64,000 bases of DNA from SIG78 sp045635745 (GTDB lineage Bacteria > Verrucomicrobiota > Lentisphaeria > Victivallales > Victivallaceae). Of this stretch, positions 25,345 to 33,131 are shown piece by piece. The stretch lies in assembly GCA_045635745.1 (NCBI GenBank), contig JAZTWG010000042.1:62001-126000 (forward strand). The letters run 5' to 3'. The translations under genes were made by a program, and so were the position numbers. Under the pieces are notes generated by a model, which was given only the letters and a program-made list of their open reading frames with translations, made no database searches and was not told the origin of the DNA. The stretch's first letter is position 1; every line of letters starts with the position of its first letter.

Positions 25345-27099
25345 ATGAAACATTTGTTCCATTTCAGTAAATATTTACAGCAAAAATACAACACTGTGCT
25401 GCAGCGCATACCCATTGACCTGGCGCTGGGGTGTCCGAACCGCAGCAATGGCGGCTTTGGCGATGGGTGTATTTTCTGCTCCGAAGATGGAGCGCGGGCC
25501 AGGCATTTGTGCCGAACCGGTCTGGATCTTGCTGAACAGGTACGCCAAGGCAGAGAGTATATTGCAAGGCGTTATGGGGAATGTTCAAGTTTTATAGCTT
25601 ATTTCCAGAGCTTTACTTCCACTAATGCCCCGGTGAAAGTTTTGCGTGAGCTTTATGAAAAAGTTTTATCGCTGGCGGATTTCAAGGTGCTGATAATATC
25701 CACGCGCCCGGATGCGCTGCCGGATGATGTTCTGGATTATCTGCAGGAACTGACCTCGCGTTATGAAGTTTTTGTAGAGCTGGGGATCCAAACTGCCCAT
25801 GACCGGACTTTGCAGGAAATCAATCGCGGTCATGACTTTGCATGTGTGCAAACAGCCTGTGCTCGTCTGGCGGCGCGGAATATCAGGATCGCCGGTCACT
25901 TTATTCTCGGGTTGCCCGGCGAAACTTTTGAAGATTGGATCGAAACGGCCCGATTAGCGGCAAAACTGCCGTTGAGTGCCGTAAAACTTCATCAGCTTAT
26001 GGCGCTGAAAAATACGGTTCTTGCAAGACGTTACGGCGAAAATGCCCACTATTTATCGCCTTTGAATGAATACGAATATGCCGCCGGATTGAAAGCTTTT
26101 CTGCAAAATCTGCCCGAAGGGTGGCTTCTGATGCGGCTGATGGCCGATGCCGGAGATAATCAGCTGGAAGCTCCCCGCTGGTGGATGAAAAAAGGACAGT
26201 TTCTCAGCTTTTTTGAAGAGTATTTTTATGATGAAAATGCTCATGCGGGGGCTTTTGTAACCACCCGCACTGCCGATGGCACACCCACCTTATATCACCC
26301 CACTTACAAACAGCACTTTCACACGCTTGCCGGGGCAGGGAGCGAGGCCGAAAAAAAGTTTTCGGAGCCATCCGGTCTTATAGATCGTCTGCAAGTCGCC
26401 GCCGGGGAAAATAGGCCGGTTCGTTTATTGGATATCGGCTTTGGTTTGGGCGGCAATGCCTTTGCTGCCATCGGCTGTGCTGAACAGGTTCCGGATGGCA
26501 GACTGGAAATCGTTTCACTGGAAAATGATGAACGCACGCTGCGGGCAGCAATTACTTTGTATCCGGCCGGATCGTGGCAGCGCAATGTATTGGAGACGCT
26601 GTTGAGTGAACATTGTGCAGTATATAAAAATGTTCAGATAAAACTGATGCTTGATGATGGCCGGATTTCGGTGCAGAATTTGCCGGAAGGGCATTTTGAT
26701 CTGGTCTGGCTGGATGCTTTTTCGCCGGATGTAAACCCCGAGCTTTGGAGCTGGCAATTCCTTAAAGCATGTTTCAAATGCATGAAAGATAATGCGCTTC
26801 TGCTGACATACAGCAGCGCTCCCGGTGTGCGCGGAGCACTGCAGAAAGTAGGCTTTGTTGTCGGCGAAACCCCGTCTTTCGGACGTAAACGAGGCGGTAC
26901 TGCGGCGGTTAAAGGATATGAGGAAAATATCACCCCTCTGCCGGAAAAAGAACAGCATATAATCAGCGATTCCACCGCCGGAACTCCTTACAGCGATCCG
27001 GGACTGTGCAACAGCGGTCAATGGATCATAGAACACCGGAAACGTATTATTGAAAAACTGCGCCGCCGCGGAGTTCCTAAATGGTACAAAGCCCGGTAA
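25345..27099 (+). CDS. Fusion of YtqA/YhcC-type radical SAM enzyme (MnmL-like) with MnmD-type tRNA methyltransferase
   Basis: 584 residues in two domains. Residues 1-300 are a TIGR01212 radical SAM protein: cluster Cys30, Cys42, Cys45 in CPNRSNGGFGDGCIFC, and HFILGLPGETFEDWIETA near 185. From about 305 the MnmD (MnmC1, DUF752) domain begins with the typical TRTADGTPTLYHPTYKQHFH. It continues with SAM loop LLDIGFGLGGN (361-371), LDAFSPDVNPELW (456-468), TYSSAPGVR and the closing GRKRGG (513-518). MnmD methylates nm5(s2)U34 of tRNA; YtqA-type proteins act in the same pathway in Bacillus. No MnmC2 FAD domain follows. Clear fusion; the in-vivo reaction is inferred. Confidence 0.88.
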   Translation: MKHLFHFSKYLQQKYNTVLQRIPIDLALGCPNRSNGGFGDGCIFCSEDGARARHLCRTGLDLAEQVRQGREYIARRYGECSSFIAYFQSFTSTNAPVKVLRELYEKVLSLADFKVLIISTRPDALPDDVLDYLQELTSRYEVFVELGIQTAHDRTLQEINRGHDFACVQTACARLAARNIRIAGHFILGLPGETFEDWIETARLAAKLPLSAVKLHQLMALKNTVLARRYGENAHYLSPLNEYEYAAGLKAFLQNLPEGWLLMRLMADAGDNQLEAPRWWMKKGQFLSFFEEYFYDENAHAGAFVTTRTADGTPTLYHPTYKQHFHTLAGAGSEAEKKFSEPSGLIDRLQVAAGENRPVRLLDIGFGLGGNAFAAIGCAEQVPDGRLEIVSLENDERTLRAAITLYPAGSWQRNVLETLLSEHCAVYKNVQIKLMLDDGRISVQNLPEGHFDLVWLDAFSPDVNPELWSWQFLKACFKCMKDNALLLTYSSAPGVRGALQKVGFVVGETPSFGRKRGGTAAVKGYEENITPLPEKEQHIISDSTAGTPYSDPGLCNSGQWIIEHRKRIIEKLRRRGVPKWYKAR

Positions 27100-27120
27100 A
27101 ACGATAACGAGGTGATTGGT

Positions 27121-27894
27121 ATGTGTAAGAAATCAAAGCGCTTTACCTTGATCGAACTGTTGGTCGTAATTGCCATTATTGCCATTTTGGCGGCAATGTT
27201 ATTGCCAGCGCTTTCGGCGGCACGGGAACGGGCGCGCAGTACGGTTTGTTTATCCAAGCTGAAAAATATCTGGCTTGCTCAATACCTTTACTCCAACGAT
27301 CATAAAGGTTCGATTGCCGTGTCATTTCATCACAGTTCCGAACAGGAAATGGCCCGCATGTGTGGTTATGGCAGTTCATGCCGGATCGTCAGTGGACGCC
27401 ATGCCGTGCCGAATTTGCTGGTATGCGGCGGTTATATGGGCTTTATGCCTTCGCCGGAAGCAACCAATTTGCAAAAAAGTGATATTGAACCAAGTTTCCG
27501 CTGCCCCGGCGATAGTGTACTTTTTGGAACGACTTCAGCCGATGAAAGTTATTATGTAAATACATCTTATATATTTTTGTTCCACTCTTCAGCCCAGGCG
27601 GCGGAAGAAACTGAAACACTTTCTCCTTATGATCTGAAAGATGAAAACAACAATGGTATCGGCAGACGACTGGTCGGCCGTGATAACCCCGATGCAATTA
27701 TCGCTCATGATGTGCCGGGCAGTATGGCGGCAAAGCTTTCGCAAAAAAAATCTTCTGTTACCATACACCCAAACTCGATCAATGCCGCACATCTTGGCGG
27801 ACATGTCAAAACAATAACAATTTCATCGGCCGATCAGGCAAAAGATTGGTCATGGGCGGGGTTTGCCGCCTGTTATGAAAAAATAAGTAAATAG
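27121..27894 (+). CDS. Prepilin-type N-terminal cleavage/methylation domain protein
   Basis: 257 residues. CKKSKR then FTLIELLVVIAIIAILAAMLLPAL is a textbook class III signal and helix. Further on are Cys pairs and a closing NAAHLGGHVKTI, a variant of the H-x9-DG-type end with GGH in place of DGH. The ATG at 27121 has GAGGTG six bases before it, better than an in-frame GTG at 27112. It sits 21 bases after the radical SAM/MnmD fusion and 8 bases before the P-type ATPase, so the three are probably one transcript despite unrelated roles. Confidence 0.85.
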   Translation: MCKKSKRFTLIELLVVIAIIAILAAMLLPALSAARERARSTVCLSKLKNIWLAQYLYSNDHKGSIAVSFHHSSEQEMARMCGYGSSCRIVSGRHAVPNLLVCGGYMGFMPSPEATNLQKSDIEPSFRCPGDSVLFGTTSADESYYVNTSYIFLFHSSAQAAEETETLSPYDLKDENNNGIGRRLVGRDNPDAIIAHDVPGSMAAKLSQKKSSVTIHPNSINAAHLGGHVKTITISSADQAKDWSWAGFAACYEKISK

Positions 27895-27902
27895 AGATTA
27901 TT

Positions 27903-30107
27903 ATGGTAACTGATCCCGTATGTAAAATGAGTTTTCCGGCAGAAAAAGCTGCCGCCAGCTGGGAGTATAAAGGCGTAACCTATTACTTCTGCAATGTAAA
28001 CTGCAAAGTGAAATTTTCGCAAGATCCGGAACGCTATCTGCAGAGCGATTCTCCGCGTGAAGCTTGCTGCTGCTGTGCCGAGGCGTTTGAAGATGACGAC
28101 CGTAAAATTGACCGGCGTTTGAAATTGCTTTTGACGGGGTTTATTCTTGCTGCCGTTATGACCGTATTGACTATGCTGGCAACTCATATGCCTGGAGGAT
28201 TTCCGGAAAAATGCAGCAATTATCTGCAATGGCTGTTCGCCAGTATTGCGGTTTTCGGCGCCGGTGGCTTTTTAATGGTGCGGGGTGTTAAATCGTTGAA
28301 AAAACTTAAACTCAATATGTTTACATTGATAAGCATGGGGATTGCTTCCGCTTATTTTTTCAGTGTTTATGCTTTGTTTTTTGCGGATACACTGCCGGAT
28401 TCGCTGTTGGATGCTTCCGGTAAGGTGCGGCTGCACTTTGTGCCGGCAGCGATGATCACTGCGCTGGTGATTCTGGGTCAATATCTTGAAGCTCGTGCCA
28501 GCCGTGGTGCCGGACGGGCAATCCGGGCGCTTATGGAATTGGTGCCGCCGGTGGCGAGACGAATAAAAAAATGTTGTAAAACGGTTTCTGAAGTGCCTTT
28601 GAACGAAGTAGAAAAAGGCGATTGGCTGAAAATTCTGCCGCACGACAAAATTCCGGTCGATGGTATTGTTATCGAAGGACAGGGCACGGTGGATGAATCC
28701 ATGCTTACCGGAGAAGCTGTACCGGTTGAAAAATTCATCGGCAGCAAACTGGCGGCCGGTACTCTGAATGGCGAAAACATATTGGTTATGCAAGCCGAAA
28801 AAGTAGGCAGCGATACACTGCTTGCTCAAATTGTGGAGATGGTGAAAAGTGCCAGAAGTACCAAACTGCCGGTGCAGAAGCTTTCGGACCGCTTTTCGGC
28901 TGTTTTTGTGCCGGCCGTACTGACGGTGGCGCTTATTGCACTTTTTTGCTGGGGCGTATTGGGAAAAGACTGGTCCATGGCTTTGGGCAGTTTTATAGCC
29001 GTATTGCTGGCGGCGTGTCCCTGTGCTTTAGGTCTGGCGGCTCCGCTGGCGGTGACAATCGGCGTGGGCGTGGGGGCCAGAAATGGTATACTGATCAAAG
29101 ATCCTTCCGCATTGGAACTCATTAAGAAAATCGATACAATAATGCTCGATAAAACCGGCACTCTGACCGAAAACACCCTGCAGGTTCGTGCCGTATGTAT
29201 AGATAAATCCATTGATAAAAACATTTTCTACCGTACTCTTTTTGCTTTGGAACAAAACAGCCGTCATCCGCGGGCAAAAGCAATTTTAAGTATGAAAGAA
29301 TATGCACGTTTTACTGATGAACAGCTTGAAGTAGAAGATTTCACCTCTCTGCCGGGGCAGGGCGTGCGCGGTATTGTCGATGATATACTTGTATTGTTGG
29401 GCAGCAGGGAGTATATGATATCGGAACATGTTGATATTGAACGCTTTTTTATAGAAAATAATATACAAAATACCACATTTTCAGACAAATCAATGATCTA
29501 TCTGGCAGCCAATCGCCGGGTGTGGGGCGTAGTAGCTGTGGGGGATATCATCCGGCCGGAAGCTGCGGCGGTTATTGAAGAATTAAGGCAAAATAATATT
29601 GATATTGTAATAATTTCAGGCGACAATCATGAGCAGGTGAAACTGGTGGCTGATGCTTTGAATATTTCTGAATACTATTCAGCGTTAAAGGTCCATGATA
29701 AACTGGAAAGAGTCCGTGCCAGGCAGGCGTTCGGCCGTTTTGCAGCTATGGTTGGCGATGGAGTTAATGACTCGGCTGCCCTGGCAGCTGCTGATGTAAG
29801 TATTGCCATGGGCTCCGGCGCGGATGCTGCGCTGGAAAACGCCCAGATAACGCTGCTTGCCGGCAATATCGGCAAACTGGGCAAACTTTTCCGCTTGAGC
29901 TCGGCGGTCAATGGAACGATCAAGCTTAATTTAGTATTGGCTTTTCTGTATAATGCTTTAATGATACCTTTGGCTGCCGGAGCATTTTATTTTCTGATAA
30001 AAATGCCATTTACTCCGGTTTGCAGCAGTATTGCCATGTCCGGATCATGTCTGCTGGTGGTGTTCAATTCGTTGCGACTGTGGAAACTTGATCTTGGTAA
30101 ACAGTAA
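27903..30107 (+). CDS. Copper-type heavy-metal P1B ATPase with N-terminal YHS domain
   Basis: 734 residues. Residues 1-47 are a YHS domain (DPVCKM, YYFC..NC, Cys7, Cys30, Cys34), followed by a CCCC run at 55-58. The membrane ATPase has the Cu+-type CPC motif at 372-374 (ACPCALGLA), actuator MLTGEA near 267, phosphorylated Asp416 in DKTGTLT, SRHP in the nucleotide domain and GDGVNDSAAL near the end. It exports copper (or silver) at the cost of ATP. The usual CxxC heavy-metal domain is replaced by the YHS and Cys cluster. It is last in a plus-strand run. Confidence 0.93.
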   Translation: MVTDPVCKMSFPAEKAAASWEYKGVTYYFCNVNCKVKFSQDPERYLQSDSPREACCCCAEAFEDDDRKIDRRLKLLLTGFILAAVMTVLTMLATHMPGGFPEKCSNYLQWLFASIAVFGAGGFLMVRGVKSLKKLKLNMFTLISMGIASAYFFSVYALFFADTLPDSLLDASGKVRLHFVPAAMITALVILGQYLEARASRGAGRAIRALMELVPPVARRIKKCCKTVSEVPLNEVEKGDWLKILPHDKIPVDGIVIEGQGTVDESMLTGEAVPVEKFIGSKLAAGTLNGENILVMQAEKVGSDTLLAQIVEMVKSARSTKLPVQKLSDRFSAVFVPAVLTVALIALFCWGVLGKDWSMALGSFIAVLLAACPCALGLAAPLAVTIGVGVGARNGILIKDPSALELIKKIDTIMLDKTGTLTENTLQVRAVCIDKSIDKNIFYRTLFALEQNSRHPRAKAILSMKEYARFTDEQLEVEDFTSLPGQGVRGIVDDILVLLGSREYMISEHVDIERFFIENNIQNTTFSDKSMIYLAANRRVWGVVAVGDIIRPEAAAVIEELRQNNIDIVIISGDNHEQVKLVADALNISEYYSALKVHDKLERVRARQAFGRFAAMVGDGVNDSAALAAADVSIAMGSGADAALENAQITLLAGNIGKLGKLFRLSSAVNGTIKLNLVLAFLYNALMIPLAAGAFYFLIKMPFTPVCSSIAMSGSCLLVVFNSLRLWKLDLGKQ

Positions 30108-30141
30108 AAACGGCAGAACAAAAAATCTTTGTTTCTGCCGT
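30106..30141 (-). terminator. Terminator of the phage head cassette
   Basis: Minus-strand reading: ACGGCAGAA and TTCTGCCGT form a stem followed by five T. The plus side lacks a T-run after the stem, so it mainly stops transcripts from the head-adaptor gene. Confidence 0.75.
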
Positions 30142-30168
30142 AGTGCATTGAAGTATATCAATGCACTT
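30142..30168. repeat. Perfect inverted repeat beside the cassette terminator
   Basis: AGTGCATTG and CAATGCACT are a 9-bp palindrome with a 9-base spacer, abutting the terminator stem and the stop codon of the head-adaptor gene. Two stems in a row would form at the 3' end of either transcript. Confidence 0.6.
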
Positions 30169-30590
30169 CAACCGCGGGAAAGTCTGCCCGCTGATCTTCC
30201 ATATCCCGGCAGGCGGGATAAAAAGAGTTCGCTTCGCGGTGCAAGCTGCCCCGTATGCGTTGATACTGTACCGGTAACTTTTTCCGGAACAGTATCATAA
30301 TATTCGCGTTTGCCGACGCCCTCAAGCGTTTCGCTTTTAAGCGCACCATGCCGGCTGGAACGCGTTGGCCGCCCCGCTTCGTTGAGCGCCAGAAACAAAG
30401 CCTGCTCGCAAACAGCACAGAATATCAGCAGATCGCCGGTATCCAGAGTGTTGACACCCAAAGCAAGTTTGATATCCTCTTCCGCCATTTTTACTGCCGC
30501 CTGCCGGGTATCTGCCGGAAGCTGCATCCAGGAGCGGCGCTGAAGATGACAGTTGAAATATTCCTGAACTTGTATCATCGATATTTGCAT
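30168..30590 (-). CDS. Phage-type head-tail adaptor-like protein
   Basis: 140 residues from the ATG at 30590, which has GGAG seven bases before it. The N-terminal half (VQEYFNCHLQRRSWMQLPADTRQAAVKMAEEDIKLALG) resembles small phage head-completion/DnaT-like adaptor proteins that form a helical ring between portal and tail. The C-terminal half is rich in Gly, Ser and Arg. Position directly after the major capsid gene supports this reading. Similarity is weak and is judged by pattern and context only. Confidence 0.5.
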   Translation of the reverse strand: MQISMIQVQEYFNCHLQRRSWMQLPADTRQAAVKMAEEDIKLALGVNTLDTGDLLIFCAVCEQALFLALNEAGRPTRSSRHGALKSETLEGVGKREYYDTVPEKVTGTVSTHTGQLAPRSELFLSRLPGYGRSAGRLSRG

Positions 30591-30632
30591 ATAGAAACTC
30601 CAATGAGATGATATTGGTTGAAACATATGGTA

Positions 30633-30676
30633 ACAACTTCGGAACAATGATCTTGCTCCGGAGTTGTTTTTTTCAG
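30633..30676. other. Stable hairpin immediately 3' of the capsid gene
   Basis: ACAACTTCGGA and TCCGGAGTTGT pair (one G-T) with a 14-base loop, 10 bases beyond the capsid stop. On the plus strand it ends in seven T and would be a terminator; on the minus strand, where the cassette is transcribed, it is preceded by A-rich sequence and may protect or cut the capsid mRNA. Confidence 0.5.
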
Positions 30677-30682
30677 AAAAAA

Positions 30683-31828
30683 TTACGCATTGCGCAAGTT
30701 TTTCAGCGCCTCAATGCTGGGCAACACATTTTTGATGCGGCACATGCGTTGTTTGGCGTTTTTGAACTCAAATGTAAGTTCGCCGATCGCCATACGCTTA
30801 ATACCGTCAAAACCTTTCGGAGTGGCATCGATATCGGTAATACTGCGGCCTTTCAGCGCAGCAAGTCCCAGCCCGGTGGTATCCATTACCCACACATCGG
30901 TATCCGGAACATCGGGATCTGCCATAATGGTCATGCCGCGGCCGGAGATTTCGTTTACCACCGTAGCTACATAAGCTCCGCGGCGCTCATCGCTGCGCAA
31001 AACCTGCAGCGAGGGCTTGTATTCGTTGGAAAGCACACGAGCCTGACCGGGGCTGCAGAGTATCTGCATGGGTTCACCACCTTCGGAGAGAATGTTCTGG
31101 GCTGCATCGTTGATCATAAAACTGTCCAGCGCAATACCTTCTGCATCGATATTCATGCTGTTGGCGTCGGCAGCAAAGTTGTAAAGACCGCCCGCTTCGC
31201 CGCGGGTGTCAGCACCGGGTTCGCGCCGCACGCCAAAGAGAGCCACGCGGTTGAGATCGCGGGCAAGTTCGCTCAAGGCAAACGCGGTCTGGCGGTTGAT
31301 TTGATTGTCGATGGATCCGTAAAGATTGATCGCCAGTGCAGTGCCGGTCAGCACAATGTCTTTGCGGAAGATCTGCATGAAGTTGTATTCGCTGCCGCTG
31401 ATATGGCTGGTTTCTTCTCCATCGCCATTGACCGAGCCTTCGGCCATGGGCGAACTGACGATATTGAGCACAGCATCACTTTTGACCATAGTGCTGGCGG
31501 AGCCGTTGGCACCGGCAAGTTCCAGCGTAAAAGCACCCCCGTCAACGCTGGTAACCCGGAACAACGCCGGATCGTTCTGGGCCACCAGCAAAGTACCGAC
31601 TTTGAGTTTTGCAATATCTTTGGCGGCAGCATTTACGGTATTGCCATCAACCCCGGTTACCGCAATACTGCGGCCGGTGATCTGATCTTCCAGCCACTCA
31701 TGCTTCTGTGCGGTGGCTTCTGGCACTGTCTGAAAGTTGGAAATAAAGCGCGGTTCTTCTTTTACCACTGTGGAAAGAATGTCGGAAAGATCGCGTTTTT
31801 TGTTGATAAAACTATAAGCATAAATCAT
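30683..31828 (-). CDS. Phage major capsid protein, SU10 type (DUF5309)
   Basis: 381 residues. The start (KKRDLSDILSTVVKEEPRFISNF) and the following HEWLEDQITG match the DUF5309 opening RDLSD-x-I-x-x-P-x-x-TPF...HEW. The middle EYNFMQIFRKDIVLTGTALAINLYG and FALSELARDLNRVALFG is its HK97-fold core, with the usual GGLYNFA. The end (TIMADPDVPD..VWVMDTTGLGLAALKGRSITDI) is also typical. It forms the shell of tailed phages. Codon use looks like the neighbours. AAAGGA precedes the ATG. No terminase, portal or tail gene occurs elsewhere in the window. Confidence 0.85.
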   Translation of the reverse strand: MIYAYSFINKKRDLSDILSTVVKEEPRFISNFQTVPEATAQKHEWLEDQITGRSIAVTGVDGNTVNAAAKDIAKLKVGTLLVAQNDPALFRVTSVDGGAFTLELAGANGSASTMVKSDAVLNIVSSPMAEGSVNGDGEETSHISGSEYNFMQIFRKDIVLTGTALAINLYGSIDNQINRQTAFALSELARDLNRVALFGVRREPGADTRGEAGGLYNFAADANSMNIDAEGIALDSFMINDAAQNILSEGGEPMQILCSPGQARVLSNEYKPSLQVLRSDERRGAYVATVVNEISGRGMTIMADPDVPDTDVWVMDTTGLGLAALKGRSITDIDATPKGFDGIKRMAIGELTFEFKNAKQRMCRIKNVLPSIEALKNLRNA

Positions 31829-31861
31829 AATAAATAATCCTTTGTAAATGTAAAAAACTGT

Positions 31862-32413
31862 TTAATAAATTTCAGGTGCTCCGGAAAGCATCATTTCCAA
31901 AGCGTCCATCCGTTTGCTGCCGCCTGCGCGGCAATATTCCGGAGCATTACCGGGGCGGCTGCCGGCACCGGATTTTACCGGCAGAATAAAATAGCGTGGA
32001 TTGCTGGTTCTGAATTTCTGCATAAAACTTGAAATCAGCTCTGTATCGTCCGGAGAAATATTGTTTTTCTGCAATATAAAATCCAGATATTCCACATCGT
32101 TGAAATGGAAATCTCCGGCCAGAATATTCAGTTGCTTTTCTCTTTTGAGCGCATTCAATTCTTTTACCGAACTGTCCCGCTCGGCAGCAGTTTGCTGCAG
32201 CTCTTCACGCACCCGGTCTATTTCGGGCATGTTCTGGCGGGTGTAGTTGGAAAAGGCATGTTTTAATTCGGCAAATTCCTGCTGAAGTTCTGCAACGGCA
32301 TCTTTTCCGAAATTTTCATTTCCCGGCGTGGATATATTTTCCGGGGGAGGGTGGGCAAGCTGAACGGCATCGTAATGCTTATCAGCTTCGGCAATGACAG
32401 ACTCATCTACCAT
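31862..32413 (-). CDS. Phage scaffold-like coiled-coil protein
   Basis: 183 residues. Residues 38-95 form a charged coiled coil (AVAELQQEFAELKHAF, REELQQTAAERDSSV). This leads into FHFNDVEYLDFILQKNNIS and FMQKFRTSNPRYF, the pattern seen at the end of GP20-type capsid scaffolds (a hydrophobic D-x-E/V block, then kPyLF). The final 40 residues are Gly/Ser/Pro rich. It precedes the capsid gene by 33 bases, the usual place for a scaffold. GGAG lies six bases before the ATG. Family assignment is by pattern and position. Confidence 0.6.
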   Translation of the reverse strand: MVDESVIAEADKHYDAVQLAHPPPENISTPGNENFGKDAVAELQQEFAELKHAFSNYTRQNMPEIDRVREELQQTAAERDSSVKELNALKREKQLNILAGDFHFNDVEYLDFILQKNNISPDDTELISSFMQKFRTSNPRYFILPVKSGAGSRPGNAPEYCRAGGSKRMDALEMMLSGAPEIY

Positions 32414-32529
32414 AAAAACTCCTGTTTGAATTTGGTTTTGACTATGATCCGCAAGCGCAGCAGAATACCGCGATTACGTCATCGTCACACCATTAAGGAG
32501 TTTGTCAACAAATTATATTTTTCAAGTAC

Positions 32530-32562
32530 AAAAAAGCCCGGAAAGCGTATTGCATTCCGGGC
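32530..32562 (-). terminator. Terminator of leuCD
   Basis: Minus-strand stem GCCCGGA/TCCGGGC followed by six T. It separates leuD from the phage head cassette, so the cassette needs its own promoter in 32414-32529; TTGACA is present near 32500 (minus) but no convincing -10 follows. Confidence 0.8.
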
Positions 32563-32580
32563 CGGATAAAGATCAGGTGA

Positions 32581-33105
32581 TCAATATTTTTTGTCGGCGT
32601 AGGCAACCCATCCGCCGGCTTTGACCAATTCGAGATCAAACGGTGCGATCTGGAATTTGTAAACTTTGGTCATTTTATCATTGCTGATGGTGAATTCAAA
32701 CTTTTCAAGGTCGGTTTTGCATTCTGCGGCGCTGTTGGCAAAGTTGGCAAAAATATCATCGATGCTTGCTTCATCAAGCTGGATAGCCGCCAACCCGCAG
32801 TTGAACATGTTCTGGCGGAAAATACGGGCAAAGTTGACCGCGATTACCAGATTGATATTGTTGCATTCCAAAACCCACGGCGCATGTTCGCGCGAAGATC
32901 CGCAGCCAAAGTTGGCGCGGGTAACGATCACAGATTTGCCTTCGATATCTTTTTTGGGGTCAAAACCTTCCAGCGAAAGGTCTTCCAGACAGTAAGGCTT
33001 GAGCGCGGCCTTGGTGAGCTCGGTCAGATACTTGGCCGGAATGATTTCGTCGGTATTGATATCTGAACGGTCGAGGAACAGGATTTTACCATTGAAGTTT
33101 TTCAT
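32581..33105 (-). CDS. leuD: 3-isopropylmalate dehydratase small subunit
   Basis: 174 residues. Forms the swivel domain of isopropylmalate isomerase (or a close aconitase-family hydro-lyase) with LeuC. The opening DRSDINTDEIIPAKYLTE and the loop NFGCGSSREHAPW (near residue 65) are the diagnostic blocks, and GWVAYADKKY ends the chain. The short form resembles the archaeal/HacB-like type, so a related substrate is possible. It lies 26 bases after leuC. Confidence 0.9.
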   Translation of the reverse strand: MKNFNGKILFLDRSDINTDEIIPAKYLTELTKAALKPYCLEDLSLEGFDPKKDIEGKSVIVTRANFGCGSSREHAPWVLECNNINLVIAVNFARIFRQNMFNCGLAAIQLDEASIDDIFANFANSAAECKTDLEKFEFTISNDKMTKVYKFQIAPFDLELVKAGGWVAYADKKY

Positions 33106-33131
33106 AATATTCGTACCTTATAGCAATAAAT

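Noticed and set aside
30168..32413. Complete prophage
   Set aside because: No integrase, terminase, portal, tail or lysis genes, no att-like direct repeats at the edges, and clear host genes within 60-170 bases on both sides.
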